Below are positions 36,578 through 45,076 of a DNA stretch of 64,000 nucleotides, piece by piece (position 1 is the first letter of the stretch; every line of letters starts with the position of its first letter). The translations under genes were made by a program, and so were the position numbers. The stretch comes from Candidatus Rhodoferax bjergmarkensis (lineage in GTDB: Bacteria > Pseudomonadota > Gammaproteobacteria > Burkholderiales > Burkholderiaceae_C), in assembly GCA_016708345.1 (NCBI GenBank), contig JADJFX010000034.1, positions 62,001 through 126,000 on the forward strand. Direction: 5' to 3'. The notes below the pieces were generated by a model. That model was not told where the DNA came from. It ran no database searches and saw only the letters and a list, made by a program, of their open reading frames with translations.

Positions 36578-37822
36578 AGACAGCAGCGGCTGGCGTTTGT
36601 CGTCCAGACTCCAGCCATCCGCCTTCATGTCATAAAACCAAACATGGTCGGTGCCACCGGAATTTGTCTTGGTGAACAGCACAATGGCCGTGGACACACC
36701 GGCGTAAGGCTTGAACGCACCGGATGGCAGGGAGATCACCGCATCCAGCTTTTGCTCTTCCACCACCATGCGGCGCAGTTCTTTGTGCGCGTTGCTGGAG
36801 CCAAACAGCACACCATCGGGCACGATGACCGCTGCACGGCCACCGGGTTTGAGCAGGCGCAGGAACAGCGCCAAAAACAGCAGTTCGGTCTTTTTGGTCT
36901 TGACGATAGCCAGCAGGTCTTTGGCGGTGTTCTCGTAGTCCAGCGACCCGGCAAACGGCGGGTTGGCAAGAATCAGCGAATACTTTTCTTCTTCAACGGC
37001 TTGGGTCTGCGCCAGCGAGTCCTGATACCGAATGTCCGGGTTGTCCACCCCGTGCAGGGCCATGTTCATGCTGCCAATGCGAAGCATGGTGTTGTCAAAA
37101 TCGTAGCCGTGGAACATGCCGTGGTGAAAGTGTTCACGGGCTACCGGGTCACGCAAGATTTCGGGGTGCTTCTCGCGCAGGTATTCACCCGCCGCCACCA
37201 AGAAGCCGCAGGTGCCACTGGCCGGGTCGCAAATCACGTCTTTGGCCGTGGGGGCGGTCAACTCCACCATGAGCTTGATGATGTGCCGGGGCGTGCGGAA
37301 CTGGCCGTTCTGACCGGCGCTGGCGATCTTGCCCAGCATGTACTCGTACAGGTCGCCCTTGGTGTCGCGGTCCTCCATGGGCACGTGGTCCAGCATGTCC
37401 ACCACCTTGGACAACAGCGCCGGGGTGGGAATGGTGAACCGCGCATCCTTCATGTGGTGGGCATAGGTGGAGCCATCGCCGCCCGCGCCGGAGGTGCCTC
37501 CAACCCCCGTGCGCAGGAACGGGAACACATGCTCACCCACCACCGTGTACATCTCCGCCGGGGCGTAGTTCTTGAAGCGGGACCAGCGCAGGTCGTTAAA
37601 GTCCCGGCCCTTGGCATCCTTGCCCTCGGGGAAGATGCGGCGGTCTATCGGTTTGCCCAATCGCACCGACTTGTTTTCTTCCAGCGTGTGCAGGTCGTCC
37701 AGACGACGCAGGAACAGCAAGTAAGTGATTTGCTCCATCACTTCCAGCGGGTTGGAAATACCACCCGACCAAAATGAATTCCAGATCGCGTCGATTTGGC
37801 TACGTAGTTCGCCAGTGAGCAT
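36245..37822 (-). CDS. hsdM: Type I restriction-modification methyltransferase subunit
   Basis: A 525-residue adenine methyltransferase subunit. The N-terminal helical domain begins MLTGELRSQIDAIWNSFWSG; the SAM motif is DPASGTCGFLVAAGEYL near residue 200 and the catalytic motif IV is NPPFAGS near residue 290. GQFRTPRHIIKLMVELTAP is the conserved block before motif I. The start at 37822 fits the family; a GTG 16 codons upstream is also open. Downstream lie MazEF, hsdS and hsdR in the same direction. It looks intact and may methylate if supplied with a working HsdS. Confidence 0.92.
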   Translation of the reverse strand: MLTGELRSQIDAIWNSFWSGGISNPLEVMEQITYLLFLRRLDDLHTLEENKSVRLGKPIDRRIFPEGKDAKGRDFNDLRWSRFKNYAPAEMYTVVGEHVFPFLRTGVGGTSGAGGDGSTYAHHMKDARFTIPTPALLSKVVDMLDHVPMEDRDTKGDLYEYMLGKIASAGQNGQFRTPRHIIKLMVELTAPTAKDVICDPASGTCGFLVAAGEYLREKHPEILRDPVAREHFHHGMFHGYDFDNTMLRIGSMNMALHGVDNPDIRYQDSLAQTQAVEEEKYSLILANPPFAGSLDYENTAKDLLAIVKTKKTELLFLALFLRLLKPGGRAAVIVPDGVLFGSSNAHKELRRMVVEEQKLDAVISLPSGAFKPYAGVSTAIVLFTKTNSGGTDHVWFYDMKADGWSLDDKRQPLLSEDKLGLQPFKDGRNQLSVAEHEKNNLPDVLERWGQRDASERQRGRTKQSFCVPKMEIAGNGYDLSINRYKEVVHEATEHLPPKEILKKLAVLEAEIQAGMKTLEELLATH

Positions 37823-37901
37823 GTGTGCAGTCCCTTGTGTTGCCTGTATGGGCGATGCCTCTTTTGGCACCCGGTTTTCATTGGATGGTAACCCGCCCCA
37901 G

Positions 37902-40900
37902 TTACGGTGTGATCTTGACCGATACCGGTGCCACCCAGCTCTTGTCGGTGTCGTTGTAGTACAGGTAAGCCGAAGAAGCAGGCCCGGTGTAGCTGCCCGG
38001 CACAGTGGCCACCAGGTCCAGGCTCAGCTTTTTGACTTCACCGGGCTTCATGTCGCGAAAGTACAGGATGACCTCGCGTGCGCGGGTCTCAAAAAAGGCG
38101 AACTGCCCTTTCTCCCGCAGCTCCTTCAGCTGCCAGTTCTGAAACGTCAGGCCACCTGGCAGCCCCAAACGGGCCAGAGTCATGGGTTGGCCCACGGTGG
38201 TCCTGTTGGTCACCACCGCATCCAGGCGCACCGTCTCTCCCATCTTCACATCCGTCCTGGACAAACTGGTGTCAAGCTTGACCACAGCCACGCTCGATGA
38301 TGCAGGCTGCGTGCTGCGGTACTCCACCGCCATTGAATACGGCAAGGAGTTGGCACCTTTGACGCGCAAGGTGATGCGGTGCTGGCCCTTGGTAAGCCGC
38401 GCATCAAAATCTGCAAACAGAATCGGCTCGCGTCGACCGGCCTCAAAGCTCTGCTCCCGCACCGCAACACCATCCACCAACAAAGTCACCGTGCCCGCGC
38501 TGGGGGCCACCCGGGTGGCATTGTCAAAAGCAATCATGGCCTTGAGCGCCAGCACCGTGGCTTGTGTGGCACCCCACTGGCCAAAGCCGCTGCGATTGGC
38601 TTGCAACCAGGCAATGCCCTTGCGCGCTGCCTCCAGCTGCCCCGGTGCCTTGAGCAGTGCCAGCACGGCCAGCGAGGTGGTTTCAATGTGCAGATTGAGC
38701 CCGCCGCTGCGTGTGATGGAATGGTCCGCACGGCTCCAGGCACCATTGCTGTCCTGCAAAGCGGCCAGTTTGGCGGCAGCCGCCAGTGCTGCTTTGGAGG
38801 GCACCGAGGCACCTGCGCCGCGCTCCAGCAGCGTGCCTGTGGCCAGCGCCAGCTGGTAGGCGTCCGCGCTTGATTCAGCCAGCTTGGCCGACTTGGCAAT
38901 CTCCTTGTCCAGCCCGGTCTCACCCGCCGACACCAGGGCCCAGGTGATGTAGGCATCGGTCACCTCGGGTGAGGCACGGCCAAATGAGTCCAGCGCCTTG
39001 GCATCGCGCAGGTAACCACCGTTGCCATCGCGGCGCGACTTGAGCCAGGCCCCCGTGCGCGCCAGCATGGCTGTATCCACCGTGCCATAAACGTCCTTCA
39101 TGTCGGCGAACTCCAGCAAGCCATAGGCCGTCAGGGCTTCGTGGCCGGGGTCGCCACCAAACCATTCGTAACCCTTCTTGGGCGATTCAAAACCAGAAAG
39201 TTTCTTGTAGCCACTGTCAAGCAACTTGTTGGTGCGCTCCAGCAACGCCGGATCGGCCACGTCATGCTGCTTGAGGTACTGCATGATCATCACGTTCGGG
39301 TAATTGGTGGATGAAGTCTGTTCAAAGCAGCCATTGGGCTCGCGCAGCATGCCTTCCAGACCCGACACCATGGTCGACAAGGGCGAGGTGTACACCCGGA
39401 TGGTGGCCTGCACGCTGCCCGGATTGGCGGTGCGAAGGTCTATCTCCTGACTGACTTCACCCGTGATCTGGCCGGACCGCTCAAACAACTGCGGGAAACC
39501 CAGCGGTGCCACCGCAATGCTGCGTAACACCTCGTCGCGCAAACCATGGGCCTTGGCTGCAAGTTTGACCTCCGATTGACCGCGCGTGCCCGTGACATCA
39601 AGCGCCATGAACAAACTCTTGCGCTGCCCAGCACCCAAGGTGCCACCTTGCGCATGCACTGGGTCAGACTGGATCAGCGATCCAAAACTGCTGTCCAAGG
39701 CAACATCAAGCGCGCCGTCGCTCTCATTGGTCAAGGTCACAGGAATCAGGGGTTTGTCTCCCGCCGACACTTCCAATGGCAATTTGGCAGACAACGAAAA
39801 CGGCAATGAAGATTTGAACACCGTCTCGGCATGCCCAGCTGCACCGCCACCCACACCTTCAGAAAACACCCGAAACGAGGTCACCGCATCGGACAGCACG
39901 AACTTGACGCTGGCCTTGCCCCGCACATCGGTCTTGACCGAAGGTGCCCAAAATACGGTCTCACGGTAATCGTCACGTGGCCCCGCATAGCTGGGCTGGA
40001 AGGCAGGCACCGGGAACACCCGCACCGGTGCCCAGGCTTGTTGCTCCGGCATGGCCATATTCATTTTGGCTGCAGCCCGTTCAAAGTCCTTGTCCACGGC
40101 CATCGCTTGGCGACCCTCGGCCAGCTCGGCTTGGGCAACCTTTTTCAACGCAGGCGCTGCAAGCATGCTGCCCCAAAAACATGGCCTCGCGCTTGGGTGC
40201 GTCCAGTTTTTGCTCTGCGCGATCATCACGCAAGGGCTCTTGCGCCTGGGGTTTCAGGGCAGCCATGACGGGGGGTGGCGAGGCCGGCATTGGCGCTGGA
40301 ACGGCCATCATCCGCATGGGTTGCTGCAGTGCGTTCATCACGCGCGCGCCAAAACCCAACCTAGGTTCCATGCTGGCGGTGGGTGCCGGCCGCAACACCG
40401 GCATCCAGTCAAAGCGGCGGTAGCCGCGCGCGCCCATCAGCAAATCCAGCGCGCGCCCGCTCTTGGCTTCGCTCAGGTCGGTATAAAAATTGGGCTCCTC
40501 AATCTTGCCGGGCAACTCGGGCTCCAGCAGCAGCTTGGACAGCAAGTGAGCGCTCTTGTCGTCGGCAAATGAAATGACTGTGTCATCCACCACCGACAGC
40601 GCCAGTTCGGCGGGCACCACCCTCCCCGCTGCGTCGCGGGTGGTGATGGCCAGGGCCACTTGTCCGCGTGGTGCATAGCTTTTTCGGTCTGGCTCCACCG
40701 TGACCTTCAAACGCGCCCTGCGATTGCGAAACACCAAGCGCTCGGCCAAGGGGTTAAGGTCTTGGTCGAACACCGTCACCCGCGCCACCCCGGCAGCGCG
40801 TGCCAGCGCCGCATCCTTGGCAGCCAGGTAAATCACGGCGGGTGTGTCGGCCTCGACCTCGACCGCACCAACATCGAGCAGGTTTTCGCGCACGCTGGCA

Positions 40901-42258
40901 GCCACCACCACCTGCTGCCTGTCGCTGCACTGCACGGCTACACGCATGGCCTTTTCTTGCCCATCGAAATCGTCATAACTGCGCAGCACGCAACCCTTGT
41001 CTTGCGCCAGCGGCAGGGCGTACTTCTCGGTCACGCTGCTGGGGCGGCTGATTTCGGCCCGGTAGGTACGCCCGGTGGCGGGTGTGAATTCAATGCGCCC
41101 CAAACCATTCTTGTAAGTGCTGAACAGTGCCACCGCATTGCCCAAGTCGTCCAGCAGGCGACCTTCCACATCGGCCGGTTTGCCCAGCGCCGTCTTGGCC
41201 TCGAAGTAAAGCCGTGTGGGCAAACCCGCCACCATGTTGCCGCCTTCAGGAAAGAAAGCCAGCGAGAGCTTTTTTTGCAAAATCGGGATCGACTTGGAGA
41301 CCGACTCGGTAATACCCCCATCTTCGATCAAGAGGGTCAGCAGCCCCTCGCCAGAATGGATGGTTGCGGGCAGGCTGAATTTCACCAGGGCACCACCCTC
41401 GGTATTGGTCGTGGTGCTGACCCGTGGCAGTTCAACACCATCGACGGTGATCACCGCCGTCACGGTCTTTGCACCCAAGGCTTCACCGGTCGGGCGCTTG
41501 ATCTCCACCATGGCACTGACCGGGTCGCCCGCGCCATAGGCCTTGCGTGTGAACTCAAGTTTCTTTTTCATGCGCGGCGCTTCATAGGCTGACACGATGA
41601 CTGCGCGCTCGGCCTTGTGACCATCGTTTGATGTGGCGCGCAAGGTGTACTCCCCACCCTGCACGTCGGCTGGCAGCTCAAAATCGTTGCTGGCGGTCCC
41701 TGCCGCCACACGCAGCCGCTTCTTCAACACAACGGCACCCTTGGGCGACACCAGCTCCACCGTGCTCTGTCCTGAATCAGAACCTGTGAATGCCCGAGTC
41801 GTCAGATCCCAGGTTTTGAACCAAATGGTTTCGCCAGGCTTGTAGAGCGGCTTGTCAACCTGAAGGTACATGCGGTGCCCGACCTGCCCTTCAAAGTGGT
41901 TGGCGATCAACTTGGGCAATGCCTGGCCGCCTGCCAACTCAGTGCGGGGCGATGCGACCGGGGCCTGCTCGGCCGGGACCGGCGGCAAGTCTTCGCGGTG
42001 GGTGGGAGCCTGCTCGTCATCCACCAAAGCTGGGGGCGTGGCACCCTTCAACGGATCATCGCCCCCGGCCATGGTTTCAGACCTTTGCTGGGGCAAAGGC
42101 GGGTCTTGCAGTGCCAGCTCGGTGATTGAGCCGGATTGGCAAGCCCCAAGCAACAGCGCCAACAAGAGCGTGCTGGGCTGCTTCAGATTGGTCCACGTCC
42201 GGCAGGGGATAAATCGGAAACTTGCACGATCAGACGGTGCACGGGCAAACGATGGCAT
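37902..42258 (-). pseudogene. Alpha-2-macroglobulin family lipoprotein, split by one frameshift
   Basis: Bacterial macroglobulins trap foreign proteases in the periplasm. The first part (42258 to about 40180) has a lipobox (LLLGAC near residue 40) and macroglobulin domains such as YLQVDKPLYKPGETIWFKTW. The second part carries the A2M segment RETVFWAPSVKTDVRGKA, the thioester motif PNGCFEQTSS, and the alpha-helical and receptor-like domains to 37902. One extra base in TTTTTGGGG near 40171-40180 breaks the frame: removal rejoins FLG to SMLAAPALKK. The rejoined protein would be about 1,450 residues. No pbpC partner is adjacent. Confidence 0.85.
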
Positions 42259-42372
42259 GGGTTTTCTCCTTCAGAGTTAGGTGATGCATGCTTAAACGAT
42301 GCACCCAACGAAAAGGGGTTAACAGCCATCAAAAAAACTTAAAACCAGTGTGCGCAAGCCCTTGGCCGCGGC

Positions 42373-42567
42373 CTATGGCGCAAACCCATCGAGTACCCAA
42401 CAAACACCTTTATGCATGCCAAAAGGCACAACCAGCACCGGCAGCGCAAGAAACCCGACCAGTACACCCTTGCTTTGAAACGCCGCAAACACCAGCCAGC
42501 AGCCCAAAAGCGTCGCCACCGACCAAATGACCGCGCTCACACGTTTAAATTTCTCAATCCGGTTCAT
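42373..42567 (-). CDS. Small membrane protein, unknown
   Basis: A 64-residue protein, MNRIEKFKRVSAVIWSVATL at the start. Two hydrophobic helices (about residues 10-30 and 34-50) are joined by a short Gly-Val turn. The ATG at 42567 has AGGA upstream; the frame is open 24 codons further. It lies upstream of the macroglobulin gene on the same strand. The family is not recognised. Confidence 0.5.
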   Translation of the reverse strand: MNRIEKFKRVSAVIWSVATLLGCWLVFAAFQSKGVLVGFLALPVLVVPFGMHKGVCWVLDGFAP

Positions 42568-42699
42568 AAAAATCCTGTTTTCTTTTCGTTGATTGGGTGG
42601 CGTGGAGCCTAAAGCATATTTCAGCCAATAAAAACCCACGTTCCGAATGAACGTCCTAGCACCAAGGGGCGGGGAATATACCCGCTGTGATTCAAGGAA

Positions 42700-42935
42700 T
42701 CAGTCCTTTCAGGACCGGGGTGCGGTTTTGTTTTCCTGGGGGGGTTGTTTTTTTCTTTTTCGCCCCCCCCGGGGGGGAACTAGAAAAAACCCAAGGGAAC
42801 AAAGCCCTTTTCGGGTTGGTGGGGGGCTTTTCCCTTGGGGCCGCCTCCCCCCCGGGGTTTTGTTGGGTTTTTTTGCCCTTTTTTTTTTCGGGGGGGGTTT
42901 TTTTTGGTTTTTCTTTTTTTTACACAAATCAACTT
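42700..42935. other. Homopolymer-rich block, probable assembly noise
   Basis: The stretch is a chain of homopolymer runs: repeated runs of 6-9 G, 7-10 T and 7-9 C. No gene can be read. It marks the border between the macroglobulin region and the cassette array. The texture is that of low-quality read ends, not of a known repeat. Confidence 0.65.
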
Positions 42936-43050
42936 TCCCGACTTAAAAACTTTGGGAAATCATGGTTCAACGCGATTTTGTTCATAAGACGGTTTCACTC
43001 AGATAACACGTTATGCCGTCTGAAGCGAGGCACTGATTTCATGCAATTGA

Positions 43051-43359
43051 GTGATCCGCAGACATGCCTTTCACGCGGAAATCTGCGTTGAAAATGCTTG
43101 CGTGGGTGCCAACCCAGAAACGTCGCCGTATTCGCATAAACAGATCGCAGAATGGTGCGACAGGTTTTGGTGCCAATACCTTGATGTCGACGCGGGAACC
43201 GAAATCGAAACTTTGCTTCCTGTGCTGACAGATGTAGAAACTCAGTGGGATCTCTACCTCGCAAACACATACTCAATTGAAGAGCTGCGAAATAGTGATT
43301 TGGAAAAAGAGCAAATGCCAAAGGAGTGGTTCAATGACTGGCTGCAACAACTGGCATAA
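43051..43359 (+). CDS. Cassette-borne hypothetical protein
   Basis: A 102-residue acidic protein read from a GTG at 43051; the true start is uncertain. The C-terminal two thirds (SHKQIAEWCDRFWCQYLDVD and on to EWFNDWLQQLA) look like a small globular protein with several Trp. It ends 7 bases before an attC site and starts shortly after an ACGTTATG boundary at 43008, as a gene cassette does. I recognise no family. Confidence 0.55.
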   Translation: MIRRHAFHAEICVENACVGANPETSPYSHKQIAEWCDRFWCQYLDVDAGTEIETLLPVLTDVETQWDLYLANTYSIEELRNSDLEKEQMPKEWFNDWLQQLA

Positions 43360-43365
43360 CTGGTC

Positions 43366-43440
43366 GGCCAACGGGGACCCGCAACTGCAGGAGGTGGCTT
43401 CGCCGCAGGTGTTGCGGTCCCGTTGCCTCGGACGTTAAAC
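43366..43440 (+). repeat. Integron attC recombination site
   Basis: A 75-bp imperfect palindrome. It opens with GGCCAAC and ends with GTTAAAC, which fits the GTTRRRY right core. The arms GGGACCCGCAAC and GTTGCGGTCCC pair with a single unpaired C, the kind of extrahelical base that guides the integrase. It lies right after the stop of the first cassette gene. Confidence 0.75.
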
Positions 43441-43476
43441 CGTCCCCTCGTAATTTCACCACCCAATATCAATAGT

Positions 43477-43845
43477 ATGAGCAAACCCCTCGCACGCATC
43501 GGACAAAGATTTACCTCGCAATTCATTGATGGCTTAGTTCCATTGGCTGTTGGTGTTGTTTTCTATTTCATTGCCAATGCATTTGGACTCTCGAATGAGT
43601 GGATATTTGTTGGCTGGTTTCTGTACATTCTCTTTGCGACGGCCTGCCGGGAGGTCAAAGTATGGAAGCGCATCACAAAAATATGCGTTGTGCACGTCGA
43701 CTCTGAACTGCCGTGTACTTACTGGCAGTCTTTCGTTCGCAATTTCACGATGGTTCTTGGTGTGATTGATGCGGCATTCATTGCGGGCAAGCAACGGCGT
43801 CGTTTGGGCAGCCTGATCGCAGGCACCAAAGTCATTCAACTTTGA
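43477..43845 (+). CDS. RDD-family membrane protein on a gene cassette
   Basis: A 122-residue membrane protein opening MSKPLARIGQRFTSQFIDGL, the RDD pattern (Arg then a buried Asp in the first helix). Three hydrophobic segments lie at about 17-36, 42-58 and 90-105. RDD proteins are small membrane proteins, often suspected of ion or solute transport. It starts 43 bases after one attC core and ends 27 bases before the next, so the cassette spans about 43435-43941. Confidence 0.78.
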   Translation: MSKPLARIGQRFTSQFIDGLVPLAVGVVFYFIANAFGLSNEWIFVGWFLYILFATACREVKVWKRITKICVVHVDSELPCTYWQSFVRNFTMVLGVIDAAFIAGKQRRRLGSLIAGTKVIQL

Positions 43846-43872
43846 GGTGCCAAGTGAAACGGTTAATTGGTC

Positions 43873-43947
43873 GGCTAACACAGACCCACAACATCAGGTG
43901 GCGGCTCTGCCGCATCTGTTGTGGTCTGGTGCACTAAAACGTTGGAC
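43873..43947 (+). repeat. Integron attC recombination site
   Basis: Also 75 bp: starts GGCTAAC and ends GTTGGAC (GTTRRRY). The arms CAGACCCACAACA and TGTTGTGGTCTG pair with the same single unpaired C as the site at 43366. The shared TGGTCGGCYAAC head shows both sites belong to one family. Confidence 0.78.
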
Positions 43948-44003
43948 AGCAAATTCTTGGCTCTGCGCTTGTTGATGTGTAGTCCATGGGATACAATTCT
44001 CTA

Positions 44004-44291
44004 ATGCGTGTTCAAGCGACCAAAGTCTATCTCGATTGGATCAATTCTCTCAATGATCGCACGGGTCGTGCACGAATTCAGGTTCGCGTTGATCGACTGG
44101 TTCATGGGAATCCAGGCCAGCATAGGGCCCTTACAGACGGTGTATGCGAACTGAAAATCGATTTCGGGCCCGGATATCGGGTCTATTTCACAGAGCGCGC
44201 TGGCGTTGTCATTGTGCTGCTCGCTGGCGGCGATAAGTCATCTCAGCAGAAGGACATTAAGACGGCGATCACGTTGGCCAAAGGACTCTAG
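44004..44291 (+). CDS. HigB/RelE-type toxin (Gp49-like) on a gene cassette
   Basis: A 95-residue toxin. The family core is plain: LNDRTGRARIQVRVDRL, then ELKIDFGPGYRVYFTERAGV and LLAGGDKSSQQKDIKTA. These are ribosome-dependent mRNA interferases or killer proteins paired with Xre-type antitoxins. The ATG at 44004 fits the family; one at 43986 is possible. Toxin-first order with the antitoxin next is normal for this type. Toxin-antitoxin cassettes are common in chromosomal integrons. Confidence 0.88.
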   Translation: MRVQATKVYLDWINSLNDRTGRARIQVRVDRLVHGNPGQHRALTDGVCELKIDFGPGYRVYFTERAGVVIVLLAGGDKSSQQKDIKTAITLAKGL

Positions 44292-44301
44292 GAGTATTTT
44301 T

Positions 44302-44631
44302 ATGACCAAAACAAACTCTAAGGCAGTAGCTTCATCAAAAAAGGTGACGACGACTTTTGCGTATGACATTTCTGAACAACTCAGAACTCCAGAGGAAATG
44401 GCCGCTTATCTGGACGCGTGGCTGGAAGAAGCGCCTGACGACGCAACGGGCATCGCACGCGCCTTGGGAGACATTGCGCGCGCCAAGGGAATGACGCAGG
44501 TAGCTCGCGATGCGGGTCTGAGCCGGGAGAGTTTGTACAAGGCTCTCGGCGAGAACGGGAACCCTACTTTTGCAACCGTTTTAAAGGTGGCAAGGGCATT
44601 GGGCGTTAGATTTCATGCGCAAGTCGCCTAA
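44302..44631 (+). CDS. HigA-like Xre-family antitoxin
   Basis: A 109-residue protein with an N-terminal arm (FAYDISEQLRTPEEMAAYLD), the typical start of addiction-module antidotes, and a helix-turn-helix near residues 68-100 (MTQVARDAGLSRESLYKALG). The ATG at 44302 has AGGAG at 44290-44294. It binds the upstream toxin and probably the promoter of the pair. Confidence 0.88.
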   Translation: MTKTNSKAVASSKKVTTTFAYDISEQLRTPEEMAAYLDAWLEEAPDDATGIARALGDIARAKGMTQVARDAGLSRESLYKALGENGNPTFATVLKVARALGVRFHAQVA

Positions 44632-44655
44632 GTTGCAGTCGAACAGGTCATTCCA

Positions 44656-44694
44656 CACTAACGCCTGCGACGCCGGTGAATTTCGACGTTAAAG
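44656..44694 (+). repeat. Degenerate or shortened attC site
   Basis: CACTAAC near the start and CGACGTTAAAG at the end mimic the left and right cores, but only 39 bases lie between, and pairing is weak. It sits where a cassette boundary is expected, after the antitoxin and 17 bases before the next gene. Confidence 0.4.
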
Positions 44695-44710
44695 CACTCA
44701 AACTTCCATC

Positions 44711-45010
44711 ATGAAACTTGCAGCCAAGAAAGTATCAGCCGTTGTGAGCGGTGACTACTACCAAGCTCATTTTGATTCCGACGATCGAGATGGTGAGCAA
44801 GTCGACCCCTACGAGGAACCCGAACCGTACGTGCTGATTCAACGTCAATTTGAGTCTTTCGATGGCGGCAAGTGTTACATCGAGTCTCACTACGAAGAAT
44901 ACATTGGCCATTTCAAGCTGAAACTGCTTGAGTTCAGCACAACCCGTTTGGCATATGAGATTTCCAGACGCGATCACACACTTGTTGAAGTGACCTTCGC
45001 GTTAAGCTGA
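44711..45010 (+). CDS. Cassette-borne hypothetical protein
   Basis: A 99-residue acidic protein, MKLAAKKVSAVVSGDYYQAH at the start. It has an Asp/Glu-rich loop (DSDDRDGEQVDPYEEPEP) and many aromatic residues, and seems to be a small mixed alpha/beta fold. It is the last reading frame of the cassette array before the IS element. I recognise no family. The region is clearly AT-richer than the surrounding chromosome. Confidence 0.6.
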   Translation: MKLAAKKVSAVVSGDYYQAHFDSDDRDGEQVDPYEEPEPYVLIQRQFESFDGGKCYIESHYEEYIGHFKLKLLEFSTTRLAYEISRRDHTLVEVTFALS

Positions 45011-45076
45011 AGTTCCTCCCCCAAAAAGCCGAGTTTCCCCAATGAAACCCTGGCCAATCGAGGTTCCGCGTTCTGA

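Noticed and set aside
36644..37777. A 377-codon plus-strand open frame
   Set aside because: Antisense shadow of hsdM; hsdM has all catalytic motifs.
43000..45010. An integrase or attI site with the cassettes
   Set aside because: No tyrosine recombinase with integron signatures lies in any frame near the array.
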